Shown: piece after piece, positions 35,272-47,582 of the stretch
Layout: every line of letters starts with the position of its first letter
Numbering within the stretch: the first letter of the stretch is position 1
NCBI GenBank assembly: GCA_023614405.1
Contig: CM042694.1
Coordinates: 93,975,285 to 94,039,284 of the forward strand
Origin: Avena insularis
Taxonomy: Eukaryota > Streptophyta > Magnoliopsida > Poales > Poaceae
Direction of reading: 5' to 3'
DNA length: 64,000 nt
Program-made: the position numbers and the translations under genes
Notes under the pieces: model-generated
The model's input: only the letters and a program-made list of their open reading frames with translations
Databases searched by the model: none
What the model was told of the DNA's origin: nothing

Positions 35272-37549
35272 TACCCACTTAGGCCAAAAGCCTAAGCTTG
35301 GGGAATGCGCCGACACCGCACTCATCTCCATATCATGTTGCGTCGATACTTTGTATATTCATGTTTTCGTTCTCTTTTTAGTTTTCGTTCTTCTTTGCTT
35401 TTGCTTTCTAAAAACACAAAAAGACCAAAAATATTTTTGTTGTTTATCTTTGGTTTGCTTCTTGTTTTTTGCCTTGGTTTGCTTTTCCCTTTTTTCTTTG
35501 TTTGAACTATTCGAAAAAACCAAAAAGATTTTGCTTTGCTTGTTTTCTCTTTTGGTTCTTGTTTAAAAATCGAAAACACCAAAAATATTTGTCGTTCTTC
35601 TTTGGTTTTTGCGAGTTTGCTGCAGGGTTCGGCAGTCCTCAGTGGATATTGGTTTCATATTATTATTCAAGCCACACAAATGAAGAGCAATAATGAGGAT
35701 CAATGACAGCTTGAGGCGTGGTAAGAGGCTGGTAACGAACTCTATTTGTCTTCATTTTTGTACATATACTCATCATTGTGAGCTTGCTTAGTCCGTTCAT
35801 GTAGGGTGTATGTTATCTTTGGATGCTTAGTAGTTCTTGCTTTCTTGTGATTAGCTCCAGCTCGCTAATAGTTTGTAGCATGTCTTATGAATGTTTGCTT
35901 GCATTGCTCTATTCATAAATTGGTATGACACCGTGGTATCCTCCTCTAAATGTTTCATTTGAATTGACTTGGCACATGCTCACGCATGCACATGACTGTA
36001 ATAATCAGTTAAGCCTCGATGAATTATTTTGCCTTGAGGATCTTGAATCACTTTCATGCCATGAGTAGTCCTGTTTTGTTGCAAGCATGATAATGACAGC
36101 TATTGCTCTCTCGTTTGTAGCTCCCTTACTATTGCTAGCCTTCACTCCCACTGAGTGTTTTACTCATGTTTCCAACTCCCTTAAACCAAATATTTCTAAA
36201 GTGTCCACCATACCTACCCATTAGCATCATTTGCTACTTCCGTGCATATTCACTATGCCTTGTTTTCTTCTGAATAAAATGTTTTCCTATTTTGATAAAG
36301 TTAGTTAGTAAAGCTCTCACGAACTTGATGACACACTTTATTTCCTGCACTTAATAAACCTGAACCATTGTGAACTCTCCATGAAAGTTATATGCTTGCA
36401 AATTATAGGCTGGGGATTAGCAGAACCGTGCTGTCACGGGGAATGCTTTCAACACTTGTAAATATATACCCAGTTGATACCTTGCTCTTTTGTTTGCGGA
36501 TGTCGTCGGTGTGAAATAAAAGGGGAGCTTGTAAGTCCATGGAGTTATGTATGTGTGTTAGAGAAATGCCTGGGCCGCTGGTCTAATCCATGCTGACATG
36601 GTGGAAACCTGCAGCGTAACCATAATGATATCTATGAAGCATTCTTCTTATAAAAAAAGAGAGATAGTTGTTGAGAAAAAGAAAAAAAAGGAGAGTTTTA
36701 TGAAAAGAGGAAAGAGAGAAAAAAGCACCATTTTCCCATGGTAAATAAGAAGATTGCTGAGATACTCATTGTCTGCTTGCCTTGTCATTTTGATATGGGA
36801 TTCTTCCGTATCATCGGGCAAGGGGTACCCCGTTAGCGGTTCTCAATGATACGCACATACTTACGATGACAAGAACTTACCGGTAACTAAAGTTGAGTAG
36901 CATGAGGAGCGGCCCTCGTACTCAAGGGACTTGGGATTTTCAGTTTATAGTCTGTCAAGCATATAACTCAGATTAGACCTCACTTTCACCTTAACCACAT
37001 TAAAGATGCTTATGACAGGGGCAATGAGAGCTCAAAGCCAATGAGTACCATACTTTCAGCATTTGGAAGCCTTTCAAAATTATTCAAAACCTTTTTCTTC
37101 TACTTGTTGAGTCTCCATATATTCTTTGAGCACCTTCTTGAGAGCATAGTTGTCATTCTTTGTGTTTGTTCCATTACTTGATTATTTGTGTTATGACTTC
37201 GATGCTTGTATCCTTGATATCTTTACTTCTAGTCATCACTTGAACTTCAGAGGTGCCTTGACGTTCATAGTCAAAGGCAAGCGAGATACCACTCTATCAT
37301 ACCTTTCTATGAGCATTGTAATGTTGCTTATGTCCGTGCTTCGTGCTACTTATTATTCTTGAGTTGGAATCTCTTCATAGCTTGCAATGACTATTAAGTA
37401 GACTCAGTTGCATACTCTTTATTATGAATTGTCTAGAGAATTGATCACATTGCTAAGAATATTTACATCATATGAAGCAAATGTGTTCGTGAAAGTTCTT
37501 TTATCGCACTCAGTTTTCAACTGAATTGCTTGAGGACAAGCAATAAGCT
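35272..37549 (+). other. 3' non-coding region of the plus-strand gypsy copy
   Basis: These 2.3 kb have no convincing ORF and are collinear with 21,139-23,420. A pyrimidine-rich run lies at 35,360-35,600 and a purine-rich run at 36,640-36,720. I see no RT, RNase H, integrase or transmembrane envelope sequence. Confidence 0.65.
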
Positions 37550-37564
37550 AAGCTTGGGGGGAGT
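37550..37564 (+). other. Polypurine tract, plus-strand gypsy copy
   Basis: AAGCTTGGGGGGAGT directly precedes the LTR start TGATACG and is identical to the tract of the inverted copy. Confidence 0.8.
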
Positions 37565-37885
37565 TGATACGTCCAAAACGTATCTACTTTCCCGAACACT
37601 TTTGCTATTGTTTCTCCTCTATACTTGTGTGATTTGGATGCAACTAATGCGGTGGGACATTTCAGTGAGAATTGCCTTGGTGTCTACTTTTTGTGCAGAA
37701 AATCAACTATCAGGAAAAATCCTAGAAAATATGCCAAAAATCCTATTTCACCTGAAGACTCCAGAAGCCAGAATACGAGACGGAGAGGAGCCAGGGGTGG
37801 CCACACCACCTGTTGGCGCGGGCCAGGCCAGGCCACACCAGGGGGTGGTGTGGCCCCCCAGGCACCCCCTCGGCCTCTCTCTTTG

Positions 37886-37894
37886 CCTATAAGG
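37886..37894 (+). promoter_or_regulatory. TATA-like core promoter of the gypsy LTR
   Basis: CCTATAAGG lies about 320 bases into the LTR after a GC-rich stretch. The minus-strand LTR at 19,742 keeps the same motif at about 20,794. Confidence 0.5.
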
Positions 37895-38552
37895 AGCCTT
37901 CTGACCTAAAAACTTCGGGGGGTTCGACGTTTTTCCAGAAGGAGTTCCGCTCTGCCGCCACCACCAGATTCCACGAAACAACACCAGAAACTCCGTTCTG
38001 GCACCCTGTCGGGACGGGGAATGGGAGGAGATTATCGCCATCATCATGACCATCGCTTCTCCATCGACCATCCATGTTTCCCCCATCTATGAGTGAGTAA
38101 TCCCCCGTTGTAGGCTATGGGGATGGTAGGGATTGGATGAGATCGTTCATGTAATGGCATCAGATTATTAGGGCATGGTGCCTAGTATCTTTTATTAGTG
38201 CTTTATGACTTTGTTGCGACTTGTTGTGCTTAATGCTTGTCACTAGGGCCCGAGTGCCATGATTTCAGATCTGAACTTATTGTTGATTCATTATGATAGT
38301 ATTTTTTCTGGTCTTATCTACAAGTTGTATACACACGTTGTTGTCCGGAACCTATGGCCCCGAAGTGACAGAAATCGGGATAACCGGAAGAAAATGGCTT
38401 TGATGTGAGGATCACATGTGTTCACGGAGTGTTAATGCTTTGCTCCGGTGCTCTATTAAAAGGAACACCTTAATTGCCAGTAGTTCCCTAGAGGCCCCGC
38501 TGCAAACGGGCTGGCAGGACAAAAGATGTTGTGCAAGTTCTCATTGCGAGCA

Positions 38553-38692
38553 CGTATGACTATATATGGAACACATGCCTAGGATTGTCTAGTACTTGGA
38601 TGCTTTATCTTATTTATCTGCAATTGCCCTATGTTCTGATTGCTAGAACACATGCCGTATGACTATATATGGAACACATGCCTAGAATTGTC
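38553..38692. repeat. 37-bp direct repeat private to the plus-copy LTR
   Basis: The block CGTATGACTATATATGGAAC..GTC occurs at 38,553-38,589 and again at 38,656-38,692 with one mismatch. The other two LTRs have it once, so the duplication arose in this copy. Confidence 0.75.
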
Positions 38693-38990
38693 GTGTCCAT
38701 GAAACGCCCGTCCATCCATCCCTATGCCTACCGCACTCGAATCCCACTGTTTACTGCTTTTGTTACTACTGTCTTTGCTTTACTACTGCTGCTGCTTTAC
38801 TATTCCTACTACAAAACTGTTGCTACTGATAAACTGCTGTGAGCAAGATTGTTTCCAGGTGCAGCTGAATTGACAACTCAGTTGTTAAGGCTGATAAATA
38901 TTCTTTGGCTCCCCTTGTGTCGAATCAATATATTGGGTTTCACTTCCCTCGAAAATACTGCGATACACCCCCTATACTTGTGGGTCATTA

Positions 38991-40169
38991 GTGACCCCTC
39001 ACCACCCCCATTCATGTGGTGGTAACCCTCTCCATATAAATTTTCCCCTTAACATTACTCTTTAAAGTCTCCACTTTAAATGCATTAAATTTCTCCAAAT
39101 TTTATGCTCCCTCATTTAATAAAACTCTTTTATTAATTTTATTCAGAATTTTGTTAATTACTTTAATTAAAAAACATTCACATAAAACTCCCTGCAATAT
39201 TTCAATATCACATGCATAACCAGTTTCTGCAATTTCACCCGAAACAATTCCGGTTTTGATCAAAATAATTCTAGCGCTTTGTAATTCTTTTCTTTGGAAC
39301 ATATTTTCTCCAAATGGTGTCGGTATCCCTTAAGTGTGTCACCCTATAGTTCACGGATAATGCATACATGATCGAGACCCCTCTCAGATCAATAATCAGA
39401 AGTGGGACCTGGAGATCCATACTGACTCCCACCCATTCAACGATGACTTATGTGATCGTGAGAACCTTTAACACTAGTAACTAAATCCATTTGTCTCGTG
39501 ATATATTACATGTCCGAGATTCGATCATCGGTATCTCCATACCTAGTTTGATCTTGTTACCGACATGTACACTTTTCTTGTTCCCGTGATATAACATTCT
39601 AGTGATCTTATCACTTGCTTGCAAGCTAACCAATGTGATATCACCGAGAAGGACCATAGTATATCTATCCGTCATCGGGATGGACAAATCCCACTCTTGA
39701 TCCATGAGCCTCTACATAACACTTTCGTAGCACTGAACCCACCTTTATAATCACCCTTCACGGTGTGACGTTTGATGTTATCAAGATACTCTTCCAGTGT
39801 TAGTGATTGACATGATCTAATGGTCTAAGGACTATGATTAATTCGTATGATGTTATAGCAATATAAACACAATGACTTTGATCGTAATGCTATACTTCGG
39901 ACGAATGCTCATCACATCATTTCACAAATGTTGTGACCTCATTACTAATAACATCCAATGTCTATGATCAGGAAACCTTGATCATCTTGTTAATCAACGA
40001 GCCAGTTCATAAGAGAGGCATAACTAGGAACCTTGTATTTTGTTTATTAAACACATGTGTATTAACGTTTCCAATTAATACAATTATAGCATGTCAAATA
40101 AACTTTTATTATCAACATGGAATATGATAATAACAACTTTATTATTGCCTCTCGGGCATATTCCCTTCA
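38991..40169 (-). mobile_element. Copia LTR, middle of the array, truncated (1,179 bp)
   Basis: It starts in mid-LTR at GTGACCCCTCACC, equivalent to 13,842 in the left LTR and 45,623 in the right LTR. It ends normally with CATATTCCCTTCA at 40,169. About 507 bases, including the TATA region, are lost at the gypsy junction. It serves as 3' LTR to the internal region on its right. Confidence 0.85.
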
Positions 40170-43100
40170 GTCTCCCAGTTGCACTAGAGTTAATAATCTA
40201 GTTTGTAAACTTGCGCATTCAACACTTATGGCTTTCTGGTGTTGTATATACGCGTTTGCTAGTGGTAAACACAATCTCTAGATCTGACACTTTCATGTCC
40301 GTGTGTATTTGCATGTCTTTGCGTCTCTATGCATCACTCATTCTCAAATGAGATGGCATTGTATAAATTTGGTCGTTTGGTAAGACCTTTAGTTCGTTTG
40401 GGTTAAAATATTTTGATATAATTGTCATACATTATATCTTCATAGTATTAGCCCACTTTGAACCACACCCAGTTTGATAACAATCTACTTAACACAAATG
40501 CCCTGTCTTGCTGCTACTATACCAGTCATATACTTAGACTTTTGTTGTAGTATCCGTCACAAAGTCTCAACTTTGGAACTCATCAAAATCCATTATGGAA
40601 CATACTTTCCATTACATTGTGCCACCCATAATCTAAATTGAGATAAATTTAATGTGTATCTTATGACAGAACTAGTATCAATGTAACACTTCACAATGAA
40701 CTACTTTTAACTATTTGCCACTTATACATGATATATTCTTAGTTCTTCCAAAGATCATAAGAATATATTTTACTATCATCCAATGATCATCTTATGAGTC
40801 ATTCTGGTATATGCTCATAACATTTAGAGCATAAGACATATCTGGATATGTACATATCATGGTATATATTACTGATCAAAATATTCATGTGATTTCACTC
40901 ATTAAGTGTTAAAACACTTGAATCTCGTTTCATTCACCAAGTGTCAATACACTTGAATCTTGATTCAACCTCTTCCATGCGGCAAGAACCTTTCTTGTCG
41001 TTTCCATATTGAACTCATTCAATATCTCATATATGTACGTTTGGCATAACCATATTAGCGCCTCAATCTATCCATATAGTCATTGATGCCGAATATTCTA
41101 GTTTTGCCCAAGTCTTTCATCAAAATCTAATTTTAATGAAATTCTTAACTTGTGTCAATAAAAGATACATCATTTCCAATCAACACCATGTATTCTACAT
41201 AATGTGTTAGAAATATGTCTCAGCGTTCCCACTTAATTTCTTGCAAATGCAAGCATCTTCATCATCTCCGATGAATTTAAACTCTTTTAACAGTTTCATC
41301 ATGGTGAAGATTCCAACTCTGCTATGCTTGCTTCAACCATTGAAGTTTGCATGCCTTTTAGCATCCTTTGATTTAACAAAACCCTTCGGACCATGTCATG
41401 TACACGTCCTAGGTAACCATTCTATTAGAAGAACCTTGTTTTGTTTATTCAACTACCATATACCAAATTATATGTAGTGGTTGCTACATTAATCCATCAA
41501 GACTAAATATCGCTATGAAAGATCAAATCTTGTCATAGTCAACTCCTTGAACGTTGTCGTAAACTCCTTTTCGGCATGTCGACTATTTTATACATGTCAA
41601 ACATCCATGTCTATTTTATAGATCCAAATACGACCGATAGGCTTCACGCCTTTCCGGAGAGTCTTACAAGTTCAAAATTTGATTTCTCGTGTATGGAAAC
41701 TATCACGGATTTTATGACTTCTATTAATTTTATGGAGTCAGGGACCATCATTGCTTCTTTGCATGCCGCCGGTTCATCATTGTCAAAACAATAACGACTT
41801 CTATTTCAAATCTTACTATTTGATTCTTACCGACCCACACGGTTCAATAGGAACTCTAATCTCCGAGAAACAACCTTTGTAATTACGGGAGCCATGAGCA
41901 TTTTAGCCGCCTCCGGGACACTTTCTGGTGCTGCGATACTTAGCACATGTTGCTTAGGTTCATTAACCTAATCAAAGTTCTATTGTCCTCCCACTTAACT
42001 TTTGTGAAAAATTCCTTCTTTAAGAAACTTCACATTCTAAGCGGCAAACTCTTTTGTCTTTAGTGTTATGGAGGAATACCCAACAAATTATTTGGGATAA
42101 CCTACAAACACGTGCTTATCCTACTTTGGTTGTAAACATTTTACTTATGCATAGCATACCAAAATTTAAGAAAAGACAACTCGAGTTTTATCCCAACCCA
42201 TAACCCATATGGTGTCATTTCAACGGATCATGATGGTGCTCTTTTTAGTGTAAAAGTGGTAGTCTCTAAATCTTTACTCTGTAAAACATAATGGCAATTT
42301 TATAAATGACACCTTTGACCTTACCATGTCAAACAAGGTTCGATTTTGATCTCTCGAACATACCATGCTCCTATGGTTTATCGGGAAACACAAATCCATG
42401 GAACGATTCCTCAAATCTTAGGTGTTTTGCTAAACATATAACTCAAATATCTTCCTTATGATCGAAATCATAAACTCTTTATTTTCTTGTTACAATGATT
42501 TTCCACTTGATCTTTGAAGTCTTTGAACAATTTTCAAATGTTTCATACTTCTACCTTATTAAGTAAATATACAGATATATTCACTCAAATTTCTGGAGAA
42601 ATCATATGAAGTCGAAATATCCACCGCACATGGCTACATATAATGGACTATATACATCAATATGTATAATATCCAATAAGTTAGTCATACGTTCCTCTTT
42701 GGCCTATGGACGGAGTTTCTATTATCTCGAGGAAAGTCTCACAAGCGTCAATTGATCAAAAATCAAAGACTCCAAAAATCCATCAACATGGAGTTTCTTC
42801 ATGTTTTCTTTCCAATATAATTTAAATAGCGATGTCACTTAATAAGTAATCTTTCAATCATTTGTCTTGCGACATTTTAGCAATAGTGTTTATGGATGTG
42901 ATTTCTCCCACTAGACTTGTAAAAGTTCATCCATCCTTTATGGAATATGGTAATTATTTGAACAACCATTGTTCTCATAGTACCGGAACAAAAATATCAA
43001 TTATTTAAACAAACCTTGAAGACAAGCTTTGATCTCAACGAGAAACACAATAATACTTTATTTGTCTTTGATAAACATCATCACATATTCTCTTGCTAGT

Positions 43101-45102
43101 TACTTAGGCCATTGCAGTTCATGAATTGCGTTGTCCTGTATGACACTTCATACCAACCAATTCGGTATCCAATACCGGTATCCAATACCTAAGAACCACA
43201 TTGTTTAGCAAGCAAATAATACAGCCATAACATGTATATCTTCTATATACCTAAGCTGGACATCTCCAACTTTTTCTTTTCTGCCAAATATTTTATAGAT
43301 TTTCTTTCAGCAATTCCTTTTCCTTTTAAAAGAATCTATCAACATCAATAGTGGTGTCATTCACATGACACATAGTACAAAGCATGTATAGTCAAATACT
43401 AATACCTTTGGACTTGCACTTTGAAGTTGATCACCATCATCAAATGTTTGGTGTTCTTTCAAAAAACCATTCTTTAGTAATCTATTAGTGTAGTAAACAT
43501 TTTACCTACATCTTCTATTCATCCTTATCATGACAACTTTCATGATCAAGCTACTATAGCCTATAAGGATGAACCGCGAGTATAATTTTAGTTCCCAAAA
43601 CCTTTTTGGGAGATCTAGATGCCTAGCATCTCCATCCTTCACAAATTCTCATACAATATGAGAATGTGTATTTTGCTAAATTATACTCTATCATATTGCA
43701 ACCATAAACATTGTTTCAGATAGCACAATATCTTCCACACATGATGGTTTCTGAAACAATTCTTCCAGCTCCTAGATAACCTTGATATTAAAACAACTTT
43801 TGAATATCAAGAATCATGGAGGCAAACATGATACTTTAGATACTAACATTTGGAATTCTTACTCTTGATTCAATACTATTTATTGAATTTTACGGAGTAA
43901 GTGAGGTTTTGCTGAAAGTTTGCAACAGGACTTCTAAACTTCAGATTGACACTCAAAAACAATACGATACTAGTTCGTAAAGTAAATATCCATAAATATA
44001 TAGTTCTATTATCTCAATTACAACTAAGTACAAGGTAGTAAACAGATGCCAATGACTACAACAAACTATCCAAATACACTTTGATTCAATTTATGATAAA
44101 ATGAGTTCAACTCTAATCATATTACTACATGAACTCCCACTAAAAAACAACATCCCTCGTGTCTTTTTGGTGATTACATGAACCAAATCCACTACACCAA
44201 GTCCGATCATCACGTGAGTCAGTGCAGCTTCAAAGGCGAGCATCAATATGGGCATCATATCAACCATATGACTCATGCTTAACCTTTTGGTCCGTGTTCC
44301 GAGGCCATGTCTGTACATGCTAGGCTCGCCAAGTAAGAACCTTAGTACTCACGTGTTTAAAACTGTCTTACACCACTTGTATGAAAGCGCAGAGTCGAGT
44401 ACACCCGATCATCATGTGATGTCTCGAAACACGATCCATAGAACGGTGCGAACTTAAGGAATAACACATTTTTATCTTGATATTTAAATGTGGGATCATC
44501 TTATAATGCTACTAAAGTGCCAAACAAGCAATATAAGATGCAAACATCATATGGGTGAAGTGAAATGATATGGTTCTTCCATTTGATCAATATAATTTGC
44601 ATCGTGGTATGATCTTTATCATTCCTTTGTGTGTAAGGCCAAGGTCTATGGAACTTACACGTAAGGTGTGCTGTAAGAGTATCAACTATACATCTACTTA
44701 CAATATTACCATATCAGGACACTAGCCCAACAACGATGTAAACTAGACGCCTCTAATTATCAATTGCAAGTTTTTACGTGGCTTAGGGCTTTCGGAGATA
44801 GAACCGTTCATACCTACGAACATGGAACCACAATGATGATAACCAAATTATTAACAACTCGTTGTAAATCAGATATTGACTATAGTAGGAGAGACAGACA
44901 CCCGCTATCCACTTATGCAAAACTAGTTGCATGTCAAGCGTGGAACAGGTCTCATGTGCAAGGACATGCAAAGTTTGTCCGGGCCGCTTCATCCCACTAT
45001 GCCACCAATATCCAAAATACATATAAGAAGCAATAACATGATCATCATTGCCCACATACTCTTATGTGTTCTACCCGTGTGAAGCATCTACGCATAGATC
45101 CG
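40170..45102 (-). pseudogene. Copia internal region 2: decayed polyprotein remnant
   Basis: It is collinear with internal region 1 over about 4.74 kb and then extends to the primer site. The same MKDLGK-type RT remnant lies at 41,085-41,120 on the minus strand, with the same surrounding frame breaks. The 5' leader (44,909-45,102, minus strand) contains TTTTGGATATTGGTGGCATA, as in BARE/Angela leaders. No reading frame longer than about 90 codons survives. It is a copy of a non-autonomous element and would depend on another element's enzymes. Confidence 0.7.
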
Positions 45103-45114
45103 GCTCTAATACCA
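45103..45114 (-). other. Copia primer-binding site (tRNA-iMet type)
   Basis: The minus strand reads TGGTATTAGAGC, one base from the canonical TGGTATCAGAGC, immediately inside the right LTR. It fixes the element's orientation: the 5' LTR is on the right. Confidence 0.8.
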
Positions 45115-45115
45115 C

Positions 45116-46799
45116 TAAAGGGTTCGCAGCATAGAAAACAAAAAATCCTACGATGGGAACTACTATACGCCAAGATCTATCTACTAGATACAAGCAACAG
45201 GTGGATATACATCCATAGAGAACATAACCTTGAAGAGCGACAAAAAGTTACAAGGTTGTACTCATGGATGATGTAGTCGTACACTTGCTGATCTCAAGAT
45301 CATGATGAAGTCCTTCAGGCCCAGCACCATCAGGTCCAGCACCATCAAGTCCAGCACCGCAAAGCAGCGGTGCATCCGTGAACGCACACACATCCGGTAC
45401 ACCGAACAACCTCCGCCTCCTCGCTCCAGCGATGCAACGGAAGCAGCAAGTCCTTCCAGACAAAAGCCACCAGGAACTTGTATCTCGCTAATTCGAGACC
45501 ATGGGGAATAATTCTAGACGGGGAGAGAGATCCTTCACAAGGAGGTGTGAGGAAGAAGGGTGAGAGGGGGGCCTTTTATAGGAGGAGGGGGTACCCCTCC
45601 CCATGGCCAGCGCCCCATGGGGGTGACCCCTCACCTCCCCATTCATGTGGTGGTAACCCCCTCCACATAAATTTGCCCCTTAACATTCCTCTTTAAAGTC
45701 TCCACTTTAAATGCATTAAATTTCTCCAAATTTAATGCTCTCTCATTTAATAAAACTATTTTATTAATTTTATTCAGAGTTTTTAATTACTTTAATTAAC
45801 AAACATTCACATAAAACTCCCTGCAATATTTCAATATCACATGCATAACCACTTTCTGCAATTTCACCCGAAACAATTTCGGTTTCCATCGAAATAATTC
45901 TAGCGCTTTGTAATTCTTTTCTCTGGAACATATTTGCTCCAAATGGTGTCGGTATCCCTTAAGTGTGTCACCCTATGCTTCGCGGATAATGCATACATCA
46001 TCGAGACCCCTCTCAGATCAATAATCAGAAGCGGGACCTGGAGATCCATACTGACTCCCACACATTCAACGATGACTTATGTGATCGTGAGAACCTTTAA
46101 CGCTAGTAACTAAATCCTTTTATCTCGCGATATATTACATGTCCGAGATTCGATCATCGGTATCTCCATACCTAGTTTGATCTTGTTACCAACATGTACA
46201 CTTTTCTCGTTCCCGTGATATAACATACTAGTGATCTTTTCACTTGCTTGCAAGCTAACCAATGTGATATCAGCGAGAAGGCCTAGAGTATATCTATCCG
46301 TCATCGGGATGGACAAATCGCACTCTTGATCCATGAGCCTCTACATAACACTTTCGTAGCACTGAACCCACCTTTATAATCACCCTTTCACGGTGTGACG
46401 TTTGATGTTATCAAGATACTCTTCCAGTGTTAGTGATTGACATGATATCATGGTCTAAGGACTAGGATTAATTTGTATGATTTCATAGCAATATAAACAC
46501 AATGACTTTGATCGTAATGCTATACTTCGGATGAATGTTCATCACATCATTTCAGAAATGTTGTGACCTCGTTATTAACAACATCGAATGTCTATGAGCA
46601 GGAAACCTTGATCATCTTGTTAATCAACGAGCTAGTTTATAAGAGAGGCATAACTAGGAACCTTGTATTTTATTTATTAAACACACATGTATTAACGTTT
46701 CCAGTTAATACAATTATATCATGTAAAAGAAACTTTTATCATAAACATGGAATACGATAATAACAACTTTATTATTGTCTCTCGGGCATATTCCCTTTA
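45116..46799 (-). mobile_element. Copia 5' LTR (complete, 1,684 bp)
   Basis: The ends TAAAGGGTTCGC and CATATTCCCTTTA show that both terminal dinucleotides have drifted (TG to TA, CA to TA) relative to the left LTR. The rest is collinear with 13,333-15,021. The minus-strand TATA box is at 45,571-45,582. Confidence 0.85.
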
Positions 46800-46804
46800 G
46801 AGGA
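46800..46804. repeat. Target-site duplication GAGGA, right copy
   Basis: It matches 13,328-13,332. Confidence 0.8.
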
Positions 46805-47579
46805 AGCAAGCTCAAAGAAGTCAATAATGATGGTTAAAAACATGCTCAAAAACCCTTGAACTTTGGGGAAGAAGCCTCCTTTTATACCCCTCAAGGGGAA
46901 TATCCATTGGTGACATAACGAGCTGGACGGACACTTTCTAGCAGGGAAACCAGTGCCGCCGGAATTTTCGGTCGACCAGAAAACTTCCGGTCAAGACCGA
47001 AACAACATACATAACTGTTTTTGGCGGTTCGCCGGAAATTTCCGGTCACCGTCGGAAATTTCGGCCCCAGAACCGGCGCCGCCGGAATTCCCGCCGGAAA
47101 CAAAACAAGCACACGTAAACGGCAATAACTTTTGCGTCCGGACTCGGATTTTAGCAAACTTGGGCTTTTTGAAAAGCTAAGAATAAGATCTATCTATTAG
47201 AGAGTTTAAAACCCAAGAAAGAGGTAAATAACCAAATAAGGTGAGGTATGAAACTTCCCTAACAACAAACCAGTAAAACCTCTAAACTCGAAAACGCAAT
47301 AGAAGATGCATACGAATTCCGTTTTCGATGAACTCGGGCTTGTTGAAGAGCTAGCAACAAGCTCAAGAACCTCACATAGAGAAACACCAAGAATCAAAAA
47401 AATAGGGAGAAGCAAAGTATGCAAAGGTTTGAGCTCCCTAAGACGATGTGATCAAGTTACCCAACTGGAATCCCCTCTTGATAGTGCGGCTATCTATCCT
47501 ATAACCCGGTCTCCCAACAACCACCTTGAGACCGATAAAAGGAAAACCTAGCAAGGCCATACATTTTCCTTGCGCATCC
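46805..47579 (-). mobile_element. Unclassified LTR-like element, right part
   Basis: This is the continuation of 12,458-13,332. On the minus strand GGGTATAAAAGGAGGC at about 46,875-46,890 is a good TATA box. The region 46,950-47,105 carries repeated CCGGAAATTTCCGG-like motifs. It ends GCGCATCCT, where TTCA would complete the inverse of the left end TGAAAGGAT. The last four bases appear lost at the junction with the next element. There is no recognisable coding sequence. Confidence 0.5.
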
Positions 47580-47582
47580 TGA

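Larger units (their letters stand above)
19742..38987. mobile_element. Head-to-head pair of non-autonomous Athila-like gypsy elements
   Basis: The minus-strand copy occupies 19,742-31,146 and the plus-strand copy about 31,148-38,987. Both outer ends are LTR 3' termini (TGACCCACA on the left, GTGGGTCA on the right). The flanks CGTTA and TTAGT do not match, so no target duplication is visible. About 714 bases of the copia array are missing at the site. The plus copy lacks its 5' LTR, primer site and the first roughly 183 gag codons. Family ends TGATACGTCC..GTGGGTCA and a tRNA-Asp-type primer site place it in the Athila lineage (Fatima/Sabrina-like). Confidence 0.75.
37565..38987 (+). mobile_element. 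Gypsy 3' LTR of the plus-strand copy (1,423 bp)
   Basis: The ends are TGATACGTCCAAAACG and CTTGTGGGTCA. TATAAGG at 37,888-37,894 is the likely core promoter. It carries a private 37-bp duplication at 38,553/38,656. The next bases (TTA, then GTGACCCCTCAC) enter a copia LTR in mid-sequence. Confidence 0.85.
13333..46799 (-). mobile_element. Composite minus-strand Ty1-copia array holding a gypsy block
   Basis: The order from left is LTR (13,333-15,021), internal (15,022-19,741), gypsy block (19,742-38,987), LTR missing its first 507 bases on the plus-strand map (38,991-40,169), internal (40,170-45,102), primer site, LTR (45,116-46,799). The matching 5-bp repeat GAGGA at both outer ends shows that the outer LTRs belong to one integration event. 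The doubled internal region suggests a tandem LTR-internal-LTR-internal-LTR array, usually explained by unequal recombination between LTRs. The gypsy block replaced about 714 bases of that array. Confidence 0.75.

Noticed and set aside
35340..35600. Leucine/phenylalanine-rich ORFs read as membrane proteins
   Set aside because: They come from pyrimidine-rich non-coding sequence between the accessory gene and the polypurine tract. The inverted copy has different breaks, so no frame is conserved.
19737..38992. Target-site duplication around the gypsy block
   Set aside because: The left flank CGTTA and right flank TTAGT do not match, and the flanks come from different parts of the copia element.
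45095..45115. tRNA gene near the copia LTR
   Set aside because: The match is only the 12-base primer-binding site complementary to an initiator tRNA, and no cloverleaf is present. The same applies to the sites at 29,790, 48,496 and 55,656.
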